NCBI GenBank assembly: GCA_021199695.1
Contig: JAJQHP010000060.1
Span: forward strand, 1 to 8,053
Direction of reading: 5' to 3'
Source of the DNA: Clostridiales bacterium
GTDB lineage: Bacteria > Bacillota > Clostridia > Oscillospirales > Oscillospiraceae
DNA length: 8,053 bases
Shown one piece after another: positions 1-5,337 of this stretch. The translations under genes were made by a program, and so were the position numbers. The notes under the pieces were generated by a model, which was given only the letters and a program-made list of their open reading frames with translations, was not told the DNA's origin and did no database searches. Each line of letters opens with the position of its first letter. The stretch's first letter is position 1.

Positions 1-415
1 TTCGTCGGCCGTTCAGGGTGGGAAAGATGACCCTGTCCGGCGTCTCACCCCAGGCCTCCACCAGCAGGCGGAAGGTCCCCTCCCCCACGGCGGGCATATC
101 CCCCGGCAGGAGGAAAAAGGCGTCGCAGAGAGGCAACGCCCCGCAGCCCAGCCGGACAGATTGGAGCATATCGGTGGAGGCATAGTCCCCGTTTCGGACA
201 AAGCTCACCTTCCCGCCAAACCGCCGGGAAAGGACGGCTTCCACCTCGTTTCCCCGGTAGCCGGTGACCACCGTCACCAGCTCCGCTCCGCCGGTGAGCA
301 GACTGTCCACCGTTTTCTCAATGACGGTACGATCTCCTAACGGCAGCAGCGGCTTGAACGCCCCCATCCGGGAGGACAGTCCCGCCGCCACCACCAGGCC
401 TGCCAGCTTGGACAC
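1..415 (-). CDS. MobA-like nucleotidyltransferase (molybdenum cofactor cytidylyl/guanylyltransferase family), 3' part cut by window start
   Basis: The 138 visible N-terminal residues match the NTP_transf_3 (MobA/MocA) fold. The nucleotide-binding signature A-A-G-L-S-S-R-M-G-A-F-K-P-L is at residues 10-23, with the conserved K21, and the metal-binding P-G-D-M-P is at 104-108 (D106). The family transfers CMP or GMP to molybdopterin in the cytoplasm to finish the cofactor of molybdenum enzymes. The visible part cannot separate the CTP (MocA) from the GTP (MobA) type. I chose the GTG at 413-415: AGGAGG lies nine bases upstream, whereas the GTG at 419-421 would leave only three. No ATG start is available nearby. 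A promoter lies just upstream at 460-487. The next gene upstream on the same strand is a ModE fusion with a degenerate copy of the same domain, which suggests a molybdoenzyme maturation cluster continuing left of the window. The catalytic motifs seen are intact. Confidence 0.85.
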   Translation of the reverse strand, partial: MSKLAGLVVAAGLSSRMGAFKPLLPLGDRTVIEKTVDSLLTGGAELVTVVTGYRGNEVEAVLSRRFGGKVSFVRNGDYASTDMLQSVRLGCGALPLCDAFFLLPGDMPAVGEGTFRLLVEAWGETPDRVIFPTLNGRR

Positions 416-447
416 AGACACCGCCCTCCTCTTTGAAAAGACACCAC

Positions 448-465
448 TATAATAGTTCTATTATA
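448..465. promoter_or_regulatory. perfect 18-bp palindrome over the -10 box (candidate operator)
   Basis: TATAATAG-TT-CTATTATA is a perfect inverted repeat with two 8-bp arms and a 2-bp centre. On the minus strand one arm contains the exact -10 hexamer TATAAT of the promoter of the MobA-like gene, so a bound protein would compete with RNA polymerase. The nearest candidate regulator is the ModE-type fusion protein encoded upstream. ModE sites in other bacteria are AT-rich palindromes, but the match here is only general. The assignment is inference. Confidence 0.5.
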
Positions 466-487
466 CCCGATCTGGCCGCAATAGCAA
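460..487 (-). promoter_or_regulatory. sigma-A-type promoter of the MobA-like gene
   Basis: Read on the minus strand: -35 TTGCTA (482-487), a 16-base spacer, and -10 TATAAT (460-465, exact consensus). This gives a leader of about 40 bases before the GTG start. It allows the MobA-like gene to be transcribed independently of the upstream fusion gene, from which it is separated by the 535-770 element. Confidence 0.65.
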
Positions 488-534
488 ATGCTTTCCGAAA
501 GTCACTCGGTCCGCAGGCTGCAAAATTTTCTCAA

Positions 535-551
535 GGCATTACCGCATAAAT
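535..551 (+). repeat. left terminal inverted repeat of the MITE-like element
   Basis: GGCATTACCGCATAAAT; it pairs with 754-770, with one mismatch at position 13 (T against C). Confidence 0.7.
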
Positions 552-582
552 CGACAAGAGCGGATGGCGAGATATTTTTCGT

Positions 583-646
583 CAGAAAAAGGTGCAAAAG
601 TGCAGGCGTACTGGATGTACGTCAAACTTTTGCTAACGCATTTCTG
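583..646. other. nested stem-loop inside the MITE-like element
   Basis: Three nested perfect arms are visible: CAGAAA (583-588) with TTTCTG (641-646), CAAAAGT (595-601) with ACTTTTG (626-632), and CGTAC (607-611) with GTACG (617-621) around a TGGAT loop. Internal loops separate the arms. The right side can pair alternatively: GCATTT (638-643) and GCGCT (649-653) with AGCGC (677-681) and AAATGC (682-687). The structure could act at the RNA level when the region is read through, or be a recognition structure for transposition. Confidence 0.6.
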
Positions 647-753
647 AAGCGCTGACCGAATGGCCAAATCCTCTTTAGCGCAAATGCAGGGAGCGATGGC
701 CGCAAGGCCATGCGAGTCGCAGGCGGAAAATAGCCGCCAGACGCCGCAGACGC

Positions 754-770
754 ATTTGTGCGGTAATGCC
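754..770 (-). repeat. right terminal inverted repeat of the MITE-like element
   Basis: Read on the minus strand it is GGCATTACCGCACAAAT, matching the left end at 16 of 17 bases. Its outer edge at 770 is immediately followed by the stop codon (771-773, minus strand) of the ModE fusion gene. Confidence 0.7.
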
Positions 771-1688
771 TCAGATCATCCCCCGCTCCAGGAAATCAGA
801 GCGGAAACGCTGCTGGGCGAACTGGATCACGGCCTCCTCATAACGCTGAGCCGCCAGGAGAAAAGCCCTGCCCTCATCCGTGAGCACGGTCCGACCGCCA
901 TTTTTACCTCCCCGGCGGCGTTCCACCACCGGATAGCCCAGTTCCTCCTCCAGATGGTTGATCATGTTCCATGCCTTGCTCACCGACAGGGCCATCTGAT
1001 CGCAGGCGTGGCGAAGGTTCTCCGTGTCGGACAGGAGAAACAGCAGCAGCTTGAGCCGATCATTGAAAAAAGGGGTTTCCCGCTCGAAGCGGATCTGAAT
1101 GTAGGGATGGAGAATGGCCCGGTTGTGCCGGGAGAGCTGGGCATCCAGCTGACCCTGATCGTGGGCGCTGGCCAAAATACCCTCGTCGTCCACGCTCACC
1201 CGGACCCGCCGATCCTCCAAGGTTCGCAAGGCCCCCCGAAGTCCGTTTTCTCCCCGCCAGGCGCAAATTTCCGGGAGGACTGCGGTGGAGAGCAGGACCG
1301 GATGGCCTCCCCTTCCCCGGTAGACCGGGGTGACGATCTCTCCCGGGGTCTCCCGGAGCCGAAGCAGGGTCTCCGGGACAAACATGGGGGCGGTCACCGG
1401 CGTATAGGCCACCCGGCCGCACTTGTCCGCCAGGTAAGTCAACCCGGTACGGACAGCGTCCATTGGCTCTTTCGCCTCGCTGTGGAGAAAGATGACGCCG
1501 TAATCTGAGAGCTGGTATCGCACCAGTTCCTCCTCCGCACCGGTAAGGACGACGATGGGAAAGATGCCCGCCTGCTGGAAGGTCAATACAATGCGCTTGA
1601 GTACGGTAATAGAGCCCGCCTGCCGCTGGGAGAGGGCTCCATTTGGGCTGGCCGCCTCGATGAGCCCCGCCGTCTGACTGATTTGCAT
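771..1688 (-). CDS. degenerate MobA-like nucleotidyltransferase domain fused to ModE/LysR-type winged-helix regulator
   Basis: The 305-aa protein has two parts. Residues 1-190 follow the MobA-like fold: beta strand and helix near 28-50, a G-R-G-G-H-P-V-L-L segment at 125-133, and V-D-D-E-G-I-L at 166-172. The nucleotide-binding signature is lost, however: residues 7-20 read A-G-L-I-E-A-A-S-P-N-G-A-L-S, without the G-x-S-x-R-M-G and following lysine, and the usual PxD metal site appears as P-V-T-A-P (97-101). Residues 205-300 form a ModE-type DNA-binding domain with the typical SVSKAWNMINHLEEELG (235-251), ERRRGGKNGG (256-265) and L-T-D-E-G-R (269-274). I infer a transcription regulator whose N-terminal domain senses a ligand or partner instead of catalysing transfer. 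The ATG at 1688 has GGGG eight bases upstream, and a promoter lies at 1719-1747. The downstream neighbour, beyond the 535-770 element, is an intact MobA-like enzyme. Confidence 0.8.
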   Translation of the reverse strand: MQISQTAGLIEAASPNGALSQRQAGSITVLKRIVLTFQQAGIFPIVVLTGAEEELVRYQLSDYGVIFLHSEAKEPMDAVRTGLTYLADKCGRVAYTPVTAPMFVPETLLRLRETPGEIVTPVYRGRGGHPVLLSTAVLPEICAWRGENGLRGALRTLEDRRVRVSVDDEGILASAHDQGQLDAQLSRHNRAILHPYIQIRFERETPFFNDRLKLLLFLLSDTENLRHACDQMALSVSKAWNMINHLEEELGYPVVERRRGGKNGGRTVLTDEGRAFLLAAQRYEEAVIQFAQQRFRSDFLERGMI

Positions 1689-1718
1689 AATAGCGACCCC
1701 TTTCCTTCATTTTTCTCC

Positions 1719-1747
1719 ATTGTAGCACAGTTTCAAAGGGCAGGCAA
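1719..1747 (-). promoter_or_regulatory. promoter of the ModE fusion gene
   Basis: Read on the minus strand: -35 TTGCCT (1742-1747), a 17-base spacer, and -10 TACAAT (1719-1724). It lies just downstream of the PBP terminator and about 30 bases before the ATG, so it fits the start of a new transcription unit. Confidence 0.6.
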
Positions 1748-1771
1748 CGGACATGGCCCTCCTATCCCATC

Positions 1772-1815
1772 AAAAAGCCCGGGACCTCACGGTCATACGC
1801 CGAAAGGTCCCGGGC
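1772..1815 (-). terminator. intrinsic terminator of the PBP gene
   Basis: On the minus strand GCCCGGGACCT pairs perfectly (11 bp) with AGGTCCCGGGC around a 17-base loop, followed by TTTTT. It starts 11 bases after the PBP stop codon and insulates the PBP gene from the ModE fusion gene. Confidence 0.9.
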
Positions 1816-1825
1816 GGGAAGATGT

Positions 1826-3874
1826 TTAGTTGATCAGTTCCATGACCTCGCGCCACATATCCACAGAGGGATTGCCGTCATAGTTGATGCTCTCTGCGTA
1901 CTCGTAACCACTCCAGACAGCGGCGGTATATTTGTCCGTATAGCCTACAAACCAGCGGTCAAAGTCATCGTTGGTGGTGCCCGTCTTGCCCGACACGGTG
2001 ACGCCATCGATCTGTGCGCCGGTGCCGGTGCCCTTCTCCACCACGTTCTGGAGCATGGAATCCATGTCCTGGACGGTGGTCTCCTTCAGCACCGCCTCGC
2101 CCTCTGCGTAGCCGGTGATAATGGCGCTGCCGCTGGCATCGTAGGTAATGCTGTAGCCATCCTGGCTGAGAATGACCTCTCCCTCACTGTTGGTGACGAT
2201 GGTGTAGACGTACGGCTCCACATAGATGCCGTCCCGGGCAAAGACGGCGTAGGCCGCCGTCATCTCATAGACGGAGACGCCATCCGTCAGGCCGCCCAGA
2301 GCCAGAGGGCCGAAGTCCAGGTCAGACTTGTACTTGCCAGAGGTGGTGATCCGTTCCTCCACCAGGCTGGTGATACCGAACCGCTCCTGGAGGAAGTTGA
2401 AGGAGTACTGGATGCTGACACGCTGGAGCAGCTGGACCGCGATGGTGTTCAGCGATTCCTGTAAGCCGTATTCCACCGTCACAAGGTCGCCTGTGGGCTT
2501 CTTCCCGGAGTTGCTGGTGGGGTACAGGGTGCCGTCGCTGAGGCGGATCTGGCTGTCCTCCAGCAGAGAGTCCGGCGTGACCAGCCCCATCTCCAGGGCG
2601 GGAGCGTAGACAGACAGAGGCTTGATGGAGGAGCCTGGGGGGCGAAGGGTCTGGGTAGCCACATTCCATACCCGATTTCCCGTTTTTTCTCCCGAGGCGT
2701 TGGAAACCGCTACCACTGCGCCGGTGTCGTTGTCGATGACGGTGATCGCGGACCAGAGATTCTGTCCGCCGTCCGACTTGTGGCCGCTCAAGGTGACGCT
2801 GTCCGTATAGACCTCGTCCACTGCCGCCTGGACCTCCGGGTCAAGACAGCTGTAGATTTTCAGTCCGCCGGAGTAGATGAGCTGGCTGGCCGTCTCACTG
2901 TCCAACTCATAGGTCTCCATCAGGTCGGAGATGACCGCGGAGATCACCGTCTCGGTATACCAGGAGTAGTAGTCGCTGGAGAGGGTGGTCGTCTCCTCCT
3001 CTTCCTCGGTGTCGTCCCCGGAGGCGAGCACCAGCTCCTCCTCCTTGGCGGCGTCCCGCTCCTCCTCGGTGATATAGCCCTGCTCACACATCTGGTCCAG
3101 GACCAGGCAGCGGCGTCTCAGGTTGTTCTCCGGGTGGGTGGATGGATTGTACGCGGAAGGATTGTTGGTAATAGAGATCAGGGCGGCGCACTCCGCCAAA
3201 CTCAGCTCCTCCAAATCCTTGCCGAAGTAGGTCTGGGCCGCCGTGTAGATGCCATAGCAGTTGGTGCCGTTATACGACCCCAGATAGATCTTGTTCAGAT
3301 ACCATTCCAGCGTCTCTTCCTTGGTATGGGTGCTGTCAAATTCCAGCGCCTCGAAGATCTCCAGCACCTTCCGCTTTACCGTTGTGTCGGTGTTCTGGGT
3401 CAGGTTTTTGATGAGCTGCTGGGTGATGGTGGAGCCGCCCTCCTGCCGCTGGCCGGTGAGCATATAAAGCGCCGCCGCCGCCGTACGGGACCAGTCCACG
3501 CCGTTATGCTCCCAGAAGCGCTTGTCTTCGATGGCCACCGTGGCGTTGATGAGATTCTGGGGGATGTCCTCATAGGTCACCCACACCCGGTTTTCCGACT
3601 GATAGAGGGTCTGCTCGGTCTGATAGGTGCCGGTGCTCTCATCGTAGTAGTAGATGGCGGAGGTCAGGTCGGTGTCCGAGCGCACCAGAGACAGGGCGGC
3701 ATTGGCCTCCTCCGCCTCCGGGACGACCACCGCCTGGACATAGTTGGCCGCGTACACCGCCAGAATGGCGGCAGTTGCCGCCCCGATGAGCAGGATCGTC
3801 CCCAGCACCATCAGGAGCCATTTTATGATTCCGCCGAACACTCTCCCGGCCGTGCCGGATCGTTCACTTGCCAT
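1826..3874 (-). CDS. class A penicillin-binding protein (PBP1A family, bifunctional transglycosylase/transpeptidase)
   Basis: The 682-aa protein polymerises lipid II into glycan strands and cross-links the peptides on the outer face of the membrane. A single N-terminal membrane segment is at about residues 15-45. The GT51 transglycosylase domain is at about 95-265, with E-D-K-R-F (catalytic E116), GGSTITQQLIKN (146-157) and E-W-Y-L-N-K-I-Y-L-G (190-199, second Glu E190). The transpeptidase domain has the three penicillin-binding motifs: S-S-I-K (415-418, nucleophile S415), S-L-N (474-476) and K-T-G-T (630-633). An acidic low-complexity link (about 274-296) joins the two domains. The gene is complete, with a length usual for PBP1 proteins and no C-terminal extension. 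The ATG at 3874 is preceded by GGAGG at a good distance. It is divergent from the gene at 4112 and has its own promoter and terminator. PonA/MrcA/PbpF-type names cannot be told apart here. Confidence 0.95.
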   Translation of the reverse strand: MASERSGTAGRVFGGIIKWLLMVLGTILLIGAATAAILAVYAANYVQAVVVPEAEEANAALSLVRSDTDLTSAIYYYDESTGTYQTEQTLYQSENRVWVTYEDIPQNLINATVAIEDKRFWEHNGVDWSRTAAAALYMLTGQRQEGGSTITQQLIKNLTQNTDTTVKRKVLEIFEALEFDSTHTKEETLEWYLNKIYLGSYNGTNCYGIYTAAQTYFGKDLEELSLAECAALISITNNPSAYNPSTHPENNLRRRCLVLDQMCEQGYITEEERDAAKEEELVLASGDDTEEEEETTTLSSDYYSWYTETVISAVISDLMETYELDSETASQLIYSGGLKIYSCLDPEVQAAVDEVYTDSVTLSGHKSDGGQNLWSAITVIDNDTGAVVAVSNASGEKTGNRVWNVATQTLRPPGSSIKPLSVYAPALEMGLVTPDSLLEDSQIRLSDGTLYPTSNSGKKPTGDLVTVEYGLQESLNTIAVQLLQRVSIQYSFNFLQERFGITSLVEERITTSGKYKSDLDFGPLALGGLTDGVSVYEMTAAYAVFARDGIYVEPYVYTIVTNSEGEVILSQDGYSITYDASGSAIITGYAEGEAVLKETTVQDMDSMLQNVVEKGTGTGAQIDGVTVSGKTGTTNDDFDRWFVGYTDKYTAAVWSGYEYAESINYDGNPSVDMWREVMELIN

Positions 3875-3930
3875 ATCTCGTTCCTCCGGGAATGTGCCGG
3901 CCGCTCCGCCGGGACAAACTCATTCCTGAC

Positions 3931-3959
3931 AGTATACCACAGATGCCAAATAAATGCAA
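3931..3959 (-). promoter_or_regulatory. extended -10 promoter of the PBP gene
   Basis: Read on the minus strand: TGG-TATACT (-10 at 3931-3936 with an upstream TG), a 17-base spacer, and a weak -35 TTGCAT (3954-3959). The extended -10 compensates for the poor -35. The leader to the ATG at 3874 is about 50 bases. Confidence 0.6.
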
Positions 3960-4044
3960 ATTCAAAGCCGTCCGGAACTGTCTTTCCCTTATTATGCCAA
4001 ATTTTTCCGTTCAATGCAATAGAAACCTGCTCATTTGCGAAAAA

Positions 4045-4077
4045 TTCAGAATGTTTTCAGAATATTTTCAGCCTTTT
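4045..4077 (+). repeat. three tandem 11-bp repeats (TTCAG units) in the divergent promoter region
   Basis: TTCAGAATGTT, TTCAGAATATT and TTCAGCCTTTT start at 4045, 4056 and 4067, an exact 11-bp period, so each TTCAG faces about the same side of the helix. The last unit ends about 34 bases before the start of the 4112 gene. OmpR/PhoB-type response regulators commonly bind direct repeats of this period, which makes this a candidate activator site. No clear sigma-A promoter for the 4112 gene is visible, which would fit activator dependence. Confidence 0.45.
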
Positions 4078-4111
4078 CCGGGGATGCTGAGAGCCGGGAG
4101 GTGTATCACCC

Positions 4112-4459
4112 ATGAAAAATCGAAGCCACATTCTGTCTCTCGCCCTGGCTCTGGCCGGACTGACGCTGTATTCCGCTCTGCTTCTGACCTGGCAGCGCCA
4201 GTCACTTCTGCGCGCCCAGGTCCCCGTGTGGCAACAGGCCGCCGTCTCCCTGCCCCAGGACGAGGAATCAGCCGCCTCTCCCTGGATGCTCCAGTCAGTG
4301 GACGGAGAGATCTGTATTCTCCGGGAGGGGGAGATCGTTCTCCATACCGGGGTCTCCGTTGCCCTGCTCCCTCAGCAGGATCGTCAGGCCCTGGAGACTG
4401 GCATCCCGGCGGAGGACGAGCAGGCGCTGACGGCGCTGCTGGAGGATCTCAGCTCCTGA
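4112..4459 (+). CDS. small membrane-anchored protein with BofC C-terminal-like domain
   Basis: The 115-aa protein has an N-terminal hydrophobic segment at about residues 7-26 with basic residues before it (K2, R4), so the rest probably faces outwards. The C-terminal half carries the pattern of the BofC_C family: a D-G-E-I-x-I-L-R-E-G turn (64-73), L-P-x-x-D-R-x-x-L-E-x-G-I (86-98), and an ending of L-L-E-D-L-S-S (109-115). In Bacillus, BofC acts in intercompartment signalling during sporulation, but short BofC_C-like proteins are widespread in Clostridia and mostly uncharacterised, so I do not infer that role. The start at 4112 has GGGAGG ten bases upstream. The gene is divergent from the PBP and lies behind the TTCAG repeat array. 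A convincing terminator is not visible after its stop. Membrane anchoring is well supported, domain membership moderately. Confidence 0.75.
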   Translation: MKNRSHILSLALALAGLTLYSALLLTWQRQSLLRAQVPVWQQAAVSLPQDEESAASPWMLQSVDGEICILREGEIVLHTGVSVALLPQQDRQALETGIPAEDEQALTALLEDLSS

Positions 4460-4573
4460 GCCGGTTTTATGCAGTCTTGACAATTTCGTCTCCGTCCCGT
4501 CCGGCTTCCTTTGTCATAATACCGTCAAAACGCTGTTTTTGGCCAGATCCCAAAAATTGAGCCGCTGCGCCTC

Positions 4574-4602
4574 TTGCTTTTTTCCCGGTAACAGGGTACA
4601 AT
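4574..4602 (+). promoter_or_regulatory. strong sigma-A promoter of the DUF1292 gene
   Basis: -35 TTGCTT (4574-4579), a 17-base spacer, and -10 TACAAT (4597-4602). The expected transcript start is near 4608-4610, giving a leader of only about 20-27 bases before the coding start. It may also drive the 6S-like RNA downstream, because no better promoter is seen directly before that RNA. Confidence 0.75.
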
Positions 4603-4629
4603 AGGGGCATGAAACAGAAAGGCCGGTGA

Positions 4630-4956
4630 GTGCGCATGGGCGATGAGTTCGAGAGCACCTTTATTACCCTGACGGATGAGGACGGAAACGAGATCGAGCT
4701 GGAGTATCTGGATACCGTGGAATACAACGGCTCCGTCTATATGTCCTTCTTCCCCACCATCCCCGAGGACGAGGCGGAGACTGCCGAGGACAACGATGAT
4801 TACGGCATGATCATCCTCCGGGTCGTCTCCGACAACGGCGATGAGGAGGAGCTGGTCACCATTGAGGATGAGGATGAGCTCAACGCCGTCTATCAGCTGT
4901 TTATGGAGTCCATGTTCGAGGATGAGGAGGAGGACTCCTCTGAGAACGAGGACTAA
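4630..4956 (+). CDS. DUF1292 family acidic protein (YrzB-like)
   Basis: The 108-aa strongly acidic protein has the DUF1292 pattern: F-I-T-L-T-D-E-D-G-N-E-I-E-L-E-Y-L-D-T-V-E-Y near residues 11-32, an inner strand Y-M-S-F-F-P (37-42), I-I-L-R-V-V (61-66), and a C-terminal E-L-V-T-I-E-D-E-D-E-L-N-A-V-Y-Q-L-F segment (74-91), ending in a tail of Asp, Glu and Ser. The function of the family is unknown. In many Firmicutes it neighbours alaS, ruvX and fur-type genes, none of which is present here. The start is ambiguous: GTG at 4630 has AAAGG seven bases upstream, while ATG at 4636 has GGTGA six bases upstream. Homologues often start shortly before the E-F-x-x-x-x-I-T-L-T segment, so both fit. No membrane segment or signal peptide is present. 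A structured RNA and terminator follow. Confidence 0.85.
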   Translation: MRMGDEFESTFITLTDEDGNEIELEYLDTVEYNGSVYMSFFPTIPEDEAETAEDNDDYGMIILRVVSDNGDEEELVTIEDEDELNAVYQLFMESMFEDEEEDSSENED

Positions 4957-4974
4957 GACCTATCCCAGTGTCAC

Positions 4975-5170
4975 CCGCGCCCTGCCCGGTGCGTGATGGC
5001 CCATATTTAAACCCACAATTCAAATACGGGATGCACCTCTCGACTGGTGGTTTGCAGGCCTCCCTGCGCCGTTTGCGCCGGAAGTTGGAAGCAGCAAAGC
5101 CAGGCGGAAGCGTCCCACCTGCCATTCTGTGCAGGTTTGAACTGGGTCACACGGCCACGGCGGGGCTTAT
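4975..5170 (+). ncRNA. ssrS: candidate 6S RNA
   Basis: This GC-rich gap folds into the 6S plan. An imperfect closing stem includes GCCCT/GGGGC (4979-4983 with 5162-5166), GTGA/TCAC (4993-4996 with 5147-5150) and CCC/GGG. A central bubble has the 5' strand ATATTTAAACCCACAATTC (5003-5021). The 3' strand of the bubble holds a 6-bp hairpin ACCTGC/GCAGGT (5117-5122 with 5131-5136). The terminal stem has GGGATGC/GCGTCCC (5028-5034 with 5110-5116), CTGG/CCAG (5044-5047 with 5100-5103) and TTTGC/GCAAA (5051-5055 with 5094-5098). 6S RNA mimics an open promoter and binds the housekeeping RNA polymerase holoenzyme. Parts resemble the E. coli RNA from memory: ATATTT followed by ACC and CACA on the 5' strand, and TTGAAC near GGGT on the 3' strand. 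Ends are approximate. A separate promoter is not clear, so processing from the DUF1292 transcript is possible. Another structured RNA class cannot be excluded. Confidence 0.68.
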
Positions 5171-5181
5171 CCGCAAATGCG

Positions 5182-5222
5182 GCGTTCGGCAATGCACAGC
5201 AGTGCATTGTCGGACGCTTTTT
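5182..5222 (+). terminator. intrinsic terminator after the 6S-like RNA
   Basis: GCGTTCGGCAATGCAC pairs with GTGCATTGTCGGACGC over 16 positions (14 Watson-Crick pairs and two G-U pairs) around an AGCA loop, followed by TTTTT. It marks the end of a plus-strand transcript containing the DUF1292 gene and/or the RNA. A small CCGC-AAAT-GCGG hairpin sits just before it. Confidence 0.9.
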
Positions 5223-5254
5223 CTATATCGTCCTGTATCCAGCCTGTTTTCCGT

Positions 5255-5273
5255 AGAATTCAGAAGAATTCAG
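5255..5273 (+). repeat. direct repeat AGAATTCAG x2 upstream of the nagZ promoter
   Basis: AGAATTCAG occurs at 5255-5263 and again at 5265-5273, a 10-bp period, ending 11 bases before the -35 box of the next gene. The TTCAG core is the same as in the array at 4045-4077. It could be a shared activator site, but two 9-base copies are weak evidence. Confidence 0.3.
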
Positions 5274-5284
5274 GTTTTGTTCCG

Positions 5285-5313
5285 TTGCATCTGACCTGAA
5301 AACGATTTACTAT
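5285..5313 (+). promoter_or_regulatory. promoter of the nagZ-like gene
   Basis: -35 TTGCAT (5285-5290), a 17-base spacer, and -10 TACTAT (5308-5313). The start of transcription would be near 5320, so the AGGAAGG ribosome site (5322-5328) lies at the very beginning of the message and the leader is under 20 bases. Confidence 0.55.
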
Positions 5314-5337
5314 ATTCTCAGAGGAAGGTGCTGCCAT

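Larger units (their letters stand above)
535..770. mobile_element. MITE-like non-autonomous element, 236 bp, with terminal inverted repeats
   Basis: The stretch is bounded by inverted repeats matching at 16 of 17 positions: GGCATTACCGCATAAAT at 535-551, and the reverse complement of 754-770, GGCATTACCGCACAAAT. It encodes no convincing protein. The interior is rich in secondary structure: a three-part nested hairpin at 583-646, an ATGGCC-GCAA-GGCCAT hairpin with a GNRA-type loop at 696-711, and a GGCGG/CCGCC hairpin near 722-737. This layout (about 240 bp, paired ends, no transposase, intergenic) is typical of miniature inverted-repeat elements moved by a transposase encoded elsewhere. The flanks read TCAA at 531-534 and TCAG at 771-774, so any target duplication is short or imperfect. 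The right end touches the stop codon of the 771-1688 gene. No transposase or related copy is visible in this window. Confidence 0.65.

Noticed and set aside
660..1508. 282-codon open frame on the plus strand over the ModE fusion gene
   Set aside because: It starts inside the MITE-like element and runs antisense to the fusion protein, whose domains are recognisable. It has no ribosome site or motif.
3823..4014. 63-codon minus-strand frame upstream of and overlapping the PBP start
   Set aside because: It covers the PBP promoter and ribosome site in another frame and has no ribosome site or recognisable pattern.
2780..4090. 436-codon open frame on the plus strand across the PBP gene
   Set aside because: It lies antisense to a PBP with all catalytic motifs. 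Its composition (Leu, Gly, Val, Arg and His rich, no domain pattern) is that of a GC-rich shadow frame.
4477..4482. Perfect -35 hexamer TTGACA downstream of the BofC_C-like gene
   Set aside because: No -10-like sequence follows at 15-19 bases; the nearest AT-rich box (CATAAT) is over 30 bases away. The usable promoter is at 4574-4602.
4536..4556. TTTTTGG/CCAAAAA hairpin as a terminator for the BofC_C-like gene
   Set aside because: The stem is only 7 bp and mostly A-T, and no T-run follows it on either strand in the needed position.
4968..5294. Short open frames on both strands between the DUF1292 and nagZ-like genes
   Set aside because: They overlap the 6S-like fold and its terminator, lack ribosome sites and show no protein-like pattern.
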